Assembly: GCA_003342895.1 (NCBI GenBank)
Contig: PTFA01000035.1
Span: 1,632,837 to 1,696,836 of the forward strand
Reading direction: 5' to 3'
DNA length: 64,000 nucleotides
Origin: Casuarius casuarius
Lineage: Eukaryota > Chordata > Aves > Casuariiformes > Casuariidae
Both the position numbers and the translations under genes were made by a program. Below, in pieces: positions 1-17,500 of this stretch (the first letter of the stretch is position 1; each line of letters opens with the position of its first letter). A model generated the notes under the pieces. That model searched no databases. It saw only the letters and a list, made by a program, of their open reading frames with translations, and was not told where the DNA came from.

Positions 1-5233
<5,233 letters not shown>

Positions 5234-5310
5234 GATTGCAGGATCCAAGCTCGCCGAGCGGCACTCCTGGGCATATACTCTGCTGGTGTTCCCAAATCTG
5301 CTGCGGCCAC

Positions 5311-5330
5311 CTTATATGTAACCTTATCTC
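5311..5330 (-). promoter_or_regulatory. TDO2: TDO2 core promoter: TATA-like box with upstream GATA motif
   Basis: On the minus strand a CATATAAG element (within 5311-5320) lies about 80 bases upstream of the ATG. It is preceded directly by GAGATAAGG (within 5321-5330), a good GATA-factor site. The spacing puts transcription start near 5283 and gives a 5' UTR of about 50 bases. The position is seen in the sequence; its activity is inferred. Confidence 0.55.
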
Positions 5331-8300
5331 ACGGCATAGGCCACCGCCCCAGCTCTCCTCCTCAGCCCTTAGCCCGTCCCTGCTTTTCAATAATCACAGA
5401 AACTATCGCAGCACAAAGGTCGGTAAGTTCACGTGTGGCTGGCTGGCCGCTCTTCTGCAACCCGTCAGAACAAGAACAGCTGCAGTACTTTCTTCGTCCG
5501 GTGTCACACGCTTTTTCCTGTTTGTTACCGCAAGGGCTTCCGACCTTGCTCACTTTCAGTTGCCGCTTTGGGGACCGAAGCCACTCTAAGGAGCAAGTCA
5601 GTGAGGGGGCTGTGTATGAGTAAAAGGCAATGGTTAATACAGGACATGTTAAAGTAGGTCAGTAATTTGCAACCCTTTGAATCAAGATGATAAAAAAAGA
5701 GTATCAAGGTTTTTTTAACGTTAAAAAGTGAAACATACGGAAAAGGAAAGGGGAGGCTAAAGGAAAGAGAATATGTTTGTATGGCAGACTGAACAACGCT
5801 CGCAAGAGATTCCAAATAATACTCTTATTTTCAAAAATGCACATGGATTTTCTGAAGTAGAAGAATTAAAAATAACCATGTACATCTCATACATTACTTT
5901 TCCCGTGGTTTAATTCATGAAAATTTCTTAATTCTATTTCTTCGTGCAGAAGTTTCACTCTCATTTGTTGACAAGTGTTACTCAATTCTGTTTAATCATC
6001 AGCTTAACACACAATGAAGTAACAGGTAACCCGTGTGCATTTCTTTCGTCATTGTGCCTGCCAAGCTTCTTTAAAAAAAGAAAAGTTAATGCTCAGTTTT
6101 ACTGCAAACACAACTACAGGGCCCCTGTGAACCCAGGTCATTTACCCTCTGCCAGACTTGCAGTGCTTGGTGGTGGGTGGTGGTTTCAGCTGTTTTAGTC
6201 ACTCAAGCATAGTTGGTTCACAAAAAAAGTCATACTTAGAATGGAGGAATAGGACTATTACTGCTATACCCTTCTGAGCCAAATGACTGTAGGTCAGGCT
6301 ATACAAATACTAGGCTAAAATCATGTTCTTGCACAGCTGAGCCACAGGAACGGTAGGACTCCACTGGGTCACCCACTGGCAAGGTCAAGGTGTTCTGGCT
6401 TCGTGATGCAAAACTGAGAGAGTAGAATATTGCTCAGTGCTCACATCTGTACATCCACTGCGGATGCAGATGGAGAAGGGGAGATGAAGGTAAAGGCTGT
6501 GCACTGCCACACACAGCAGAAATTGAGCGCTGTGAACTGTGCTTTACACTATCCCATTCGCACTTAAAGAGCATTATTACAAACAGAATAATATAATCTT
6601 TAGCATGTATAGATCTCAAAGGCACGGAAAAGGAAGCCTTACGTTGTCATCTCCATACACCTTTAGCTGAAATACCCAGCCTGAGCCTCCACAGTGAAAT
6701 CAAACTGTTACCTTTCCTCGTGGTGCAAGCAAAGAAAGAGTATGAATTTAGTCCAAATATAGATAGCTGAAAAATAACAAACACATAACCTCACCAAAAA
6801 ATTTACTGTCTGGTTTCGTGTGCAGTTTTACTTCCTTCTGTGAAACATAAACTTCCAGAGCAGTGGTCTGGCCTTGCAGACTTTATATTGCCTACCTGGC
6901 TGGGGAAGGACTTTGAAGTCTTAGAGCCCTTTTAAACCCTGTGCTTAACAAAACATTAACTCCCTCTTTGGGAAGTAATACTACCCTTAATTGGTTCGGG
7001 ATTACCAAACTCTCCCAAAACCTGGCTGTGGGTACTGTCTGAGCCAAGCCCCTATACTAGCCCTCGTTCTGATTCAGCAATAGCCAAGCTTCAATTAATC
7101 AAATGACACAAAATCAGCCAGCATGCAACAACTTAGAAAGCTTTTTCCAAAATGCTCCAATTCTCTCCTTAAGGACCTCGTAGCTGATCGGTCCTGAAGC
7201 ACCTCAGTGATAAACAACAGCCTAAGGTGAAACTTGGCAGTTCAAACGAAACTGGCCCACTACGCACCACTGTTGATCAATCACCATGCACGCTCCTTCC
7301 TGTTAAACCCTCTTGTGCCGGCGTGTTTTGAGAGCTTAGCTAACCCCAGGACCATCCTGCTGAGATGACATTCCCCGGTGTCCCTGGGTCCTTTATCTTC
7401 AATTTCTGCCTTACCATTAGTTCCTCTTGTATTTCACTTGCAACTAAGAACTTTACAGAAGTATGACATACCTGAGAGCATGCAAAAATACAGTTCTCCA
7501 AATCTTCTGCAAAGCTGCAGAGGCACTGGAAAAAAAAGATATGCAAGCGGTTTGGTTCAAGCCCTACCTAGGCCACAAATACACTCCTCTAACCATGTTT
7601 GTACAACATTGATGTTGATTTAAAACAAGAAACAACAATCTTTTGCCAGTGCTGTCCACACCCGAAACATCATTATCAAAGCATTTGATTAGATCACAGA
7701 AAAGCCCCAATAATTTAACAATTCTTTTCCATGGCAGAGAAAGTTAGAGATAAGTAAGCTGTTATGTTTGTATACAATGTAGATACAGATGTTGAGCTCA
7801 AGTTTTGTATTTTTATAAGAAGCAGAAAACAAATAAATATATATTTAGCAAAAAAACCTACCTAATAACTCTTGTTCAAAAATTATTCTTTAGCATCTAA
7901 GAGAGTGTACTATATATGCTTGTGTACTCCATAGGGTACTATGTACACTATATACTTTATATAGTGAATACTAGACTATATTCTTTGCACTGTGATCTCA
8001 GGAAGGCCTCACAAATGTGTGATGAATTTGGTACTGATAGACAGAGCGGGAGAGGCTGATTATGAAATTGTCTGTTAGCAATGTAGCCAATAGTACAAAT
8101 GAAAATATTCCTTAGGTTTGGCTCAACGCAGAGCCCTCAGCTCTGGCTTGGCTGCAGAGACCGTTATAAGTGACAGAAAAATAAATGTGTCTCTGTGTTT
8201 CTGTCATACTGCTTGAAGTAGTGGCTTACTGCAGGGACCTGATTCTCCCTTCAGTGGCCTCTATGCCGATAGGGATTTTACAGCTACTTTGCTCTCTTTA

Positions 8301-8552
8301 TATCAGAACTATAAAGGAGCCTCAATGAAAAAATTCTTCCATGTGAGAACATCCGAAAGCAAAACGTAGCCCTAATTTTAATTGACGGTATTACCTTTTT
8401 CTCAAAATGCACCATCAGTGCATTTCCCATTTTCATGCTGAGCACTCAGAACTGTGTAGAAACAGATATAACTACACACACCACTTGCTGTTCATGCTGT
8501 GGATGACTGGGCAAGGCTATGAAAAGCAAAAGTGTGTGCATGCCCTTGAGAC

Positions 8553-8571
8553 TTTTTTTTTTTTTTTTTTT
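8553..8571. repeat. Poly-T tract (19 T)
   Basis: Uninterrupted run of 19 T in the TDO2-ASIC5 spacer. It could be the A-tail of a lost retrosequence on the minus strand, but no recognisable body adjoins it. Confidence 0.9.
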
Positions 8572-9707
8572 AGCATGAAAGTCAGACCTCCGTTAATCCA
8601 GAAACGTACCAGGGTACTCTAACCTTTAGCATACAGCAAGAACATTCTGTTTCCCGACTGGGCTGAATACAGGACAAACAGTTAAATACGGCAAAAAAAA
8701 AAGAACAAAACCTCCCCCACGGATTCCAGGGACTGATTGACCGGCATGGCAGAGCATGGGAATAGTTAAACACCCTTCTTACTCCACTGTCCTCCCCTTT
8801 CTACCTCCCCTTCTCCTTTCGCAGTCACGGACACAAGGTGGCTGGGCTAGCTGTGCACATCTCGGCTGCAACAGGGTTCAAGGAGAAATAAGCTGAACTT
8901 ACTTGGACTGAAAGAACTGAGTCGTAAAGGCAAAAGAGAGCCTCTCTCTAGCCTGGCCAGTTGGTGTGTGATGTAAAGCAGAGGTGTCCTATAGTGTATT
9001 TCATAGATACAGCTGGAGCCAAGAGTCCACAAAATACGTTGTGTGTGTTGCTCTAAATCTAAACCATTAGCTCGAGGAGGAGAGATGAGTGAGAATGACC
9101 ACCTACTGCCGTGAATCCAGCAAGAATCCATTTCTCCCATTAATTTAGAAGTAACCTGTTCACCTAAGCCACATCTCAAGTTACCCTAAACGAAATCTGT
9201 TATGGAGAAAAAAAAAGCACATACAAATAGTTTGGACGCTACCATCCTTTTTCTGCTCAAGCTCTCACTTTGATTACAAAATCACCCCAGACCAATTTTG
9301 ATGTGTTTTTCCAAGGTTCATTAATTTGAACGAAGAGCTTGGAGACCTGACTACAAGCGACACTTGAAGCTTCCCATAGCTGTTATCCCAGAATTACAAT
9401 CTAGGAGTTAGCCAGTACTGATAGTTTCTACCTCCATAAGAATGGCTGCACTGGGAAGGATAAAGTTCAGGACTTGCTGAGATCCTCGCGGCCCTGTACT
9501 GAATAACCTTCCTCTGTGAATCTGCAGCCTGCAGCAGTGACTTCCACAGCTGAAACACACACCGTCTGAAAGAGCATTGCCCTGTGCTGGTTTCAAACCT
9601 CCTTCCAAGCAACCAAGCAATTTTAATTTCCATTTGGTACTAAATCATAGCTTGTGAGAAATAACTGTACTATAGCTTTTATAGTTCCAGACACCCTTTT
9701 CTGCACC

Positions 9708-9729
9708 TTTTTTTTTTTTTTTTTTTTTT
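9708..9729. repeat. Poly-T tract (22 T)
   Basis: Uninterrupted run of 22 T. No retroelement body or target-site duplication was recognised next to it. Confidence 0.9.
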
Positions 9730-12454
9730 AAACTCTGCTGTGTCCTTTCTGAGGTGAAGCATTCAAAAGGCAAAACTCCAACTGATGGGTCAATGTGAGC
9801 GCTGTTATCTCCATAAAATTACAGCGATGAAAGAATATGTCTCTTGGACCACTAAACTGCAAATATAACAGTGAAATGCAAAAGCAAGCAGTACGGCGGG
9901 GTAGGGTTCTGTTGACAAAGTGCATCTCAAAATGTTTCTGGAACATCGTCATTATCCTGGTTTTTGAAAAGAATTCAAAGACAGACAACTTAATTTCAAA
10001 CCTACACATTATGTAATGTCCCGAACTGAAACAATTTTCCAAAAGAGCTTTCCAGAACTTAAAGTGTTAATTAATTTCTTTTTTATAAGTTGGTAATTAT
10101 ATTGGTGGACCTGCATTTGACCATTAATTTGTATTTACCATGCGCTCAATCCAGCACACTACTTCTAGATATCCTTGTTTGGCTTTCTTGTGGTACTTAT
10201 TGCATAGCTAAAGCACCTAGCAGCCTGAGCCAGACCCTCGCTGTACTAGTTGCTATACAAGCACAGAACAAAGTCACTTCCCCAACCAATCTAATGATAT
10301 AATTGTAACACAAGAGATAGACAGGTGAACAAAGACACATAAAGGGAAAGGGGATTTGACACCAAAACCTCGGCTCAGTGAGTATTTCATGATTTTCAAA
10401 ACTGGCATTGGTCTTTAACCAGAATTTGGAGTTAATAGTCTCTTTCAAGAAAAAATAAAATTTAGTAACCTTAAATAAACAAGCTTAAAGTTGATGCAAT
10501 ATTAAAAATCCAATCAGACATCTGTATTTAGGGGGAGGAACAGAGCTCAAGGTCTTGCAAACTACAAACAAAGAGAAGAGATAGTGCTGCAAGGATTTTT
10601 TTTTAATATTGTATTTGTTCTACTTCTTAAACACAAAGAACTGTGTCATCACTTCTCAATGCACGTTTAACTTCCACTAACATTTCACACATCCCAGCAC
10701 AATCTTCCTCTGCTGTCTATCATTTGTGGCTCTGCAGAATGGAGCACAAATCTTTCACGTAACTCAATGTCTGGCCCTGTTAGTCAGAAATGCTGGGATC
10801 AAGTCTCCCACCCCAAACTTTACTTAAAAAGGAACTCATATTACCACCAATTCCTCCTACTTCTTTTTTAATATACAGCATTACATACACAGTATTTTCT
10901 TAATATACAGCACTCATGATAACTGCGCTTTCACTTGTCTGCTAGCTGCACTCAGATGCTCAAGGATCTGAACAACTTATCTTCTTCATATTCTGACTGA
11001 TAACTATTTCCAGGGTACGGAGAAAATGTTCTTTCACTGTTATTAGCAAAACTTCCTCCTTTCCTCAAGGAAATGAGTCAATATCAACAAAACTAATAAA
11101 GATAAGAAAAACAACAAATCTTGAAGACAGGTAAGAATACGCCGGCTGCCACAGAGTTCTCCCAAGGCAAACCGTCCCTCTTTTAACACTCAGCAGCCAC
11201 ATCTTGCAAGGTTCAACTCTTTAGCACAGGAAGGCTGTTTTTCTTCCCCTCCTAAACACACTAATACTGCTTATGAATACGGTGCAGCAAAATCACAAGC
11301 GGGAGCCATAAGCTACTCCCATGCCTTCACGTGGCCGCACACATGCTGCTGTTTGCTCCACGGTATGGTTGGCTAGCAGGAGCGAAGGGCTGGCTCAGGA
11401 CAAACGCTGATAACAATTTGCTAATCTGACGCTACTTGGTATTATGGCTCAGATGATGAAATAGACTATACGCGTCTTAAACTGACAAATTAAAAGAGCC
11501 TGGAAGGTATTATAGCGTGTTGGCAGGAGAGACTAGAATTCAAAATGATCTTAATGCATTGAAGAAAGGCACTGAAATAAATAATGTGCCGCTTCTGTGG
11601 AGTAGTACTTGGAACTTAAGCAGGGATAATCAAGCTAGCAAATAAAAAAATTTTCACAGGTGATCTGGATATTTCAGTTAATCAAAAATAAGCAACATAA
11701 GTTGCTCATAATAAAAAATCTCAAAACAGAGAGACAGACCCAAAGAGTCTTCGGACCCACTCTGAGCCCATTTTTTTTGCGGCTCCCCTCTATTGTGGGC
11801 TTGAGCAGCATACCTGCTTTGAAGGAAAGACCAGGACGGAGGCTTCCTTTCACTATTAGTTACAATTTTCCACATATCTCAGCATCTTCCATGAAATGGC
11901 AAAGACAATGCATTGTCACAGTCCAGGTGGTGGCTACTAACTTTTTTTCTTCACCATTTTTCCTTTTTTACTAGTATTTTATGTATGAATTAAATAATTG
12001 CAGTTCTGTATATTAGTAAATGCTCTTCTTTGCACTACTTTCTCTGTCTTAAAAGGAGATATTTGAGTAGGCTCCTTTAAAAAAGGGAACGAGGCAAAGC
12101 ATTGTAAGAAGCATCAATACCTATAAACCACTTACAGAGTCTCATATGGTGCAACAGAAGCTGGAAACACTTTGATGCTTTCTGAAGAAAAAATCCAGGA
12201 AAAGCTAAATATGTACCAAATACATATATAAGAACCAGACATTTTGTTGCAACTGAGCTATAAATACACAAGTTTATCAGAAACACCTGTCTCAGCAAAT
12301 AGCTATACAGTTGTGTTGGCTACAGAATTTTTTTTGAAGTCAGCACCATAGGAAAAGAATTGAAAAGCACTGAGGACCAGCTTCAAAAAAACATTTTGAG
12401 TATACAATTTATATACTTTTGTCCAAAAATTCGTGGCTACCTCTGTCACCAGCT

Positions 12455-12700
12455 GGTTTTCCTCACCTTTACTTATACACATTGATAAGATCCCCCCTCA
12501 GTCTTCCCTTCTCCAGGCTGAACAGTCCCATCCCTCTTTGCCTTTCCTCATAGGAGAGATGCTCCAGTCCCTTCACCATCTTAGTAGCCCCGCGCTGGAC
12601 TCACTCCAGAGGCTCTACGTTTCTCTTGTGCTGGGGAGCCCAGAGCTGGACACAGCACTCCAGACGTGGCCTCGCCAGGGCTGAGTGGAGGGGGAGGAAA
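12455..12700 (-). mobile_element. CR1 LINE fragment (3' region), minus orientation
   Basis: Read on the minus strand, this stretch has the hallmark CR1 blocks in order: CTGAGTGGAG-type sequence reversed at the 5' side, GGAGTGCTGTGTCCAGCTC, CTGGGCTCCCCAGCACAAG, GACTGGAGCATCTCTCCTAT, AGCCTGGAGAAGGGAAGACT and GATCTTATCAATGTGTATAA. These are typical of the widespread 3' region of avian CR1 elements. The copy is 5'-truncated, as is usual for CR1. The short terminal repeats expected at a complete CR1 3' end are not visible on the low-coordinate side, so that end has decayed or was lost. No coding frame survives. Confidence 0.9.
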
Positions 12701-14400
12701 TATGGAAGAGATCCATAATCTGTAAGCTGTTTCTGCAAACGATTTGGGAAAGATGAAAAAATACTACTAAGAATTCATTCTGCAAGTTACCTAGTTAACA
12801 GATTTTGTATCTGGACTAGCGGGAGGAGGAAAAGGGGAGCTGTCATTTCCAGGGTCATTTTGCAGACTCTGATGCAGGTTGACCACACAAGATGGTTACT
12901 TTTCGCCCCCTAGTGTTTGCTTAAGAATAAATTAATGTAAAACAACCATAAAAGAAAATTAAAAAAACCCTTATTTCCTTCTGTAAAAAACAATCACAGA
13001 AAATAGGGCAAGTTAGTCTAATATTTTAAATAAGCATAAAAACTCTTTGTAAGAGATTAGAAGTGAAGAGTGGTTATCAGCTGAACATGTGAAAAAAGAC
13101 ACTAAGATGAATCATATTTGGCCTGTAGAGAGCTACTTAGAGTTTGTACTTCTTTAATCATCTGCACATTACAGTATAAAAGACCAATATAATATTAAGA
13201 ACACAGGTAAGTTTTCAGTGACATTGTGGCTGTTGCCTGGCACTGTGAATTAGAATGTTTTATTTTGATAGGAATCAACAGATCTGCAAATAAATGCTCA
13301 GCAGCACATTAGATATGGTTGAACAACGTATAGATACTGAAAAACAGTTTACTTTTAGGTACTTTACTGCTTGAGCGAACACAAGTGCCGCTTGGAGCTT
13401 GCCTCATCTGTGAGCTGTTCCTGGCACATTTTACAAAAGTAAGAGATTTCCAAGAAGTTTGGTATAAAAATCCGCTGCATGTCACACTGGAATGACTAGA
13501 TAGAGTTCAGTGCTTTAACTAGATTACTGTAGCTTGAACGTAGCCAGAAAATAGTCACTGAACAATTGGACAGTGAGGTGATGACGGGCCAACCTAATTT
13601 ACCTAGAAAGTACGGGCATTAAACTGGACCGTTACTAAGCAGCCCCCAAATTCCCACCACCTGCAGAACAGAGAGAGGATGTGAAGTTTTCTGGATCTTC
13701 CTGAAAGGTTAACCAAGCACATCCCAGGCCTGAATTTTTTTAGTATTTCCCTGTTGCCTTTTATTAGATGCTCAGTTCTTTCCTTGAAACAAATTTCAAA
13801 CACTGTCATACCACACGGGTAAAACAAAATCAGCTCCCATACCTTTTCATAAGCAGTTAACGGAACGAGAGACTCTGCATGTGTTTTCATCCTCACCCAC
13901 TTGGTTAGTTCTCAGTAATAACAGTTCATTTTGGGGGGCTAAACCCCACAAAAACATTAAATATGGAGCTGGCTATGGAGGCAGCTATTCAAAGCATGGG
14001 GAACAGCTGCGTTCTGCTGATGGAGGCAACCTGCTGGCAGACACTCGTGCCCTTCGGGGCAAGATGGGCTCCTTATCTGTTAAAGCGAATTTGTTCAGTT
14101 CTAAACAGCACAATATTTTAGTGAAGACAACTAGTCCTTCTGAAAGAAAAGAAACAATATGAAAGAAAGTCATTGGCAAGGTAAGGCAATGTACCAGACA
14201 GAAGGCTGGATTTCTACCATTATTGGTATAATTTTATATACACTTGAAATATATATAAATACATATGTCTGATCCTGCCATAAAGCTAATCTTCTCTTTT
14301 ACTTTGCAGATTGTGTTATTTAAAGGCAAAACGTAGCAACCCTGGCAGGTAAATTGCCCAGCGTTATGTGTCATTGAGTATCACCTCCCATTTAGTTTTC
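12701..14400. other. TDO2-ASIC5 spacer, right part: upstream region of ASIC5
   Basis: Apart from the CTCF-like core near 12910, I recognise no gene or repeat. A 93-codon open frame at 13881-14162 has no recognisable motif and no splice or homology support. Confidence 0.5.
12902..12918. promoter_or_regulatory. CTCF-like motif core
   Basis: The string CGCCCCCTAGTG matches the core of the CTCF consensus in reverse complement (CACTAGGGGGCG). It lies between TDO2 and ASIC5. The flanks are less good than the core, so this is a candidate only. Confidence 0.4.
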
Positions 14401-14440
14401 TATAAAAGCCATTACCTAGCAGTGATTGCAGTGATAAGGC
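14401..14440 (+). promoter_or_regulatory. ASIC5: ASIC5 core promoter: TATA box and GATA motif
   Basis: A strong TATA box, TATAAAAG, sits at 14401-14408, 85 bases before the proposed ATG at 14486. A GATAAGG motif follows at 14433-14439, close to the expected transcription start. The 5' UTR would be about 55 bases. The TATA-plus-GATA arrangement resembles that seen upstream of the divergent TDO2 gene. Confidence 0.6.
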
Positions 14441-14485
14441 AGCTTAGTACATTCATTTCTTCCTTACTGAAACAAGAACAGCCGC

Positions 14486-14525
14486 ATGGAGCAACTTGGG
14501 AGATTCATTCGACTGGATGCTAAAG
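14486..14525 (+). CDS. ASIC5: ASIC5 coding exon 1 (40 bp)
   Basis: The ATG lies in a strong Kozak context (gccgcATGG). It encodes MEQLGRFIRLDAK plus one base, followed by the donor gtatgt. The human protein starts MEQTEKSKVYAENG and has exactly the same number of residues before the shared LLEK, so length and phase both agree. Similarity beyond MEQ is weak. A rival with the same phase exists at 17348-17387, but it lacks the TATA box and the MEQ start. Confidence 0.72.
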
Positions 14526-17500
14526 GTATGTAAGCAGACATACTAGAGCGCGTTACCAGAAGTTTTACTTACATTTAGGCATTTTTTTTTTTCAGAATTG
14601 ACAAGCAAAATGAGAAAAGATGTCTCCTTTCTTTTGTAACCTTGTCCAAAAATAGCAGTAGTGTACATTTTTAGGATATAAAGAAGAAAGATAAGAAAGG
14701 AAGCTTGTAGAGAAAATGTTACACTTAAGGAGTGAGAGAATATCTGCAGCTATTGCTCCTTTACACATTTAGAATAAAACTAACAGAGCTTTAACTAGGC
14801 AATGCCTTTCCTGAATGATACCACACTTCAATGATTTTTATATTAAGACAAGAAGAAAACCTTGAATCTATCCAGACTAACTAACCCCTACACAGACACA
14901 AGTCACACAGAACCTCCTTGAATTAACTCCTCCTTACAGGTAAGGGCTCTGGCTGAGCTTGACCATACTTTTCAAAAAGCCATTCTCTAATATTTCCATT
15001 AATGAAGATCTGATGACAATTAAACACTGGAAATGTGAAAATAAAATGTATACCTTATTTCTAATATGAAAGAGCTTAGCTTCCAGTTCTTCTCACTGGG
15101 TCTTTTTACTTTTTTTTTTTTTTTTTTTTTTTTGCCACTAGGTCAAAAAGCCTTATTATCACCTATCTGTTCCTATACAAGTAGTTACACATTTTGATCA
15201 AGCTAAGCTCTGTGAATTTTTGAAGTTGTTATATAAACTCGTAATATTCCCAGCCACATATCCCTGGTTATATATCAAGGAAATTTATTTCCCCTGTAAC
15301 TACATTGGACTGAGAAATCAAGTTCATCTGATTAACCATCATAGTTCTCAGGGCTTCTCCAGGAATCAATGCTTCCTGAGACAAAGTGCTGCCTGTCCTG
15401 AACTTATGGTCTACCTTATATGTTCTTAGATGCATCTTTTTTTTATTTGGCTATACTGAGATACGTGGTTTGCTCCTGGACCTGGAGTCCTCTCATTAGT
15501 CACCTCCTTATTTTCTTCCTTACTTTCTTAATCTTATTTACTTAATCCTTTAACCTTTGGGTCCTCTACAAAAATTTTTTCATCCACCTCTTTGATAGAA
15601 ATATTTTATTACTTTAGTGCCTACATTAGACATCCTTTTTATTGCTACTAAAAGAATGAGATCGTTTTCCCAAACTTTACTGTCTGCCTAAGGTCTCCCG
15701 AGACCTAACTGTCTACTTAGCAGCAGCTTGGATACTCTAACTCACTTACTGAAGGCTATTTCAATTGCATTGGCCACACTGCCCTAGCCCTGATATGCAC
15801 AGTCTAAGTTTTACACAGCATGGGAAGAAGGGCTAATCATTTATAATCTCATACCCATTGACATTATTTTGGTATATTATTTTACTTTCATTAAGTAAAT
15901 CCTGGAATAAATACTCTACCATTAATTATCCCCAACTGAATGGCTAATGCTGGCTTACACATTTGATATTATTTCCCAACCTATTATATATAGGAAATCT
16001 CATATTAAAAACATATTACTAATGACTACATAGAGTAGTTAACTACTATTAAAAAAAATTAGAGAATTTTCTACGGAAATCTCAAAGTAGAATAAGGATT
16101 CTTAAAGACTTTCTTAAGTCTTTAAGATTCTTAAAGTAATGTTAACTTCTATGGTGAAAGACAGCAAAGACAGTGGCAGTATAATGTTAGTCTTATGCAT
16201 TAATGGCAAAACCTACACAATTACATAAGTCATTATATACAGTTATTGTAGCACCTATGCACAATAGCTGAAATACAGTTTAGTTACATATGACATAGGT
16301 TCTAAGTCACAATTTTGCTGAATAAACTAGCTAGTGATTTTTGATGGCAGTGGATCTTTATGTAGGGATGTGCTATTGTTCTCTTACCTAGCACAACCTG
16401 TACAGGAGGAATATATACAAACTGCACTTTACCTGGGGAAAAAAGGTTTAATCTGGCTAGTCTCATGTTGAAGTCTACAGGCAGCAGATGCAGACACATG
16501 CTAGGAATGTACTTTGCTCCGCTGTTATTCAGGGAACATGCAAAGTGCTTGTCTCACAGCACGTGCTCTGACGTGAGAGAAGCCTAGAAATGCCACTTGT
16601 ATCAAGTGCAGCAGATGCAGAAATCCGGTGCATTAGCCAGATGTCCTTCTAGATAACCCTCTTGAACACTATGAAGAGATTGTACCAGTAGGTTATGTAG
16701 GCTCCCATTCCCTCTGAACTTTATTTTATTTATTTATTTTGTTTAAGTTCCAATCTGCAATGTATTTTGTAATTCCTGGAAATAAGAACAATTGCCATAA
16801 ATAAAAACCTAAGTTGCATTTAGAAATAGCCTGAGAAGTCATTGCTGAAGTCATCATTCAATGACACTGTGAAGCCATTCTAATTCATTGAAGTCATCAC
16901 TCATTTTAAAAGAACCAGACTGAGGCCAAAGATGAACGATTAAAAAAATTGCACCTTCAGGTCCTGAAAACAGTTGCCAGCACGTATGTCTGGCAACAAC
17001 AGAATATAAAATTCTACCTATTCTTCCTAGGCCAACATCTTAGTCTGTGCTTGATCATTTCCCCTTAATTCCTGTGTCATGGACAAAAGCACACATGGCT
17101 TAACAGCTTCCCAAAGGGATTCAGAAGTCACTAGAACTAGAAGAGAAACTTTTCAAGAGATTTCCAGCAGAAAAAGCCATTTGACAGTAAAAAGGTGGCA
17201 CAGTAAATTGTACCAGTATTGACAAAAGCTCTCACATAAATTTTTAATAAAGCAACAACACAAAGGAAATTCTTCCCTTTCAGAAACATTTTAAAAACCA
17301 GAAATATCTGGGGTTTAATTCTCACAGTCTGCAGAGAGGCCAAAGCAATGTCCCGGAGCGTTGACGTGTTCACTATAGCTTCGGCAGGTGGCTTTTATAT
17401 CCCTTTGTTCCTTTGTCCAACTACAAAAGCCTCAAGTAAGTTATTTGGTCTAACAAAGGGTATATTCTCTTCCTACAACACATGCCACACTATTCAATCT

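Larger units (their letters stand above)
5331..12430. other. TDO2-ASIC5 intergenic spacer, left part: no gene recognised
   Basis: The stretch contains only short open frames without recognisable protein motifs, several T tracts and AT-rich DNA. Immediately upstream of TDO2 (5331-5600) it is somewhat richer in C and G, as expected for a promoter-proximal region. I see no further exon and no clear dispersed repeat here. Confidence 0.6.

Noticed and set aside
5236..5815. Several overlapping open frames on both strands next to the TDO2 promoter
   Set aside because: They overlap each other and the 5' UTR, lack recognisable motifs, and are explained by higher GC content near the promoter.
13881..14162. 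93-codon open frame upstream of ASIC5
   Set aside because: No recognisable domain, and it ends before the ASIC5 TATA box; no support for a separate gene.
17348..17387. Alternative first exon for ASIC5 (ATG, 13 codons plus one base, then gtggct)
   Set aside because: It has the right phase and length, but the donor is weaker, the Kozak context poorer, there is no TATA box, and the peptide MSRSVDVF is unlike the MEQ start. Not excluded as an alternative.
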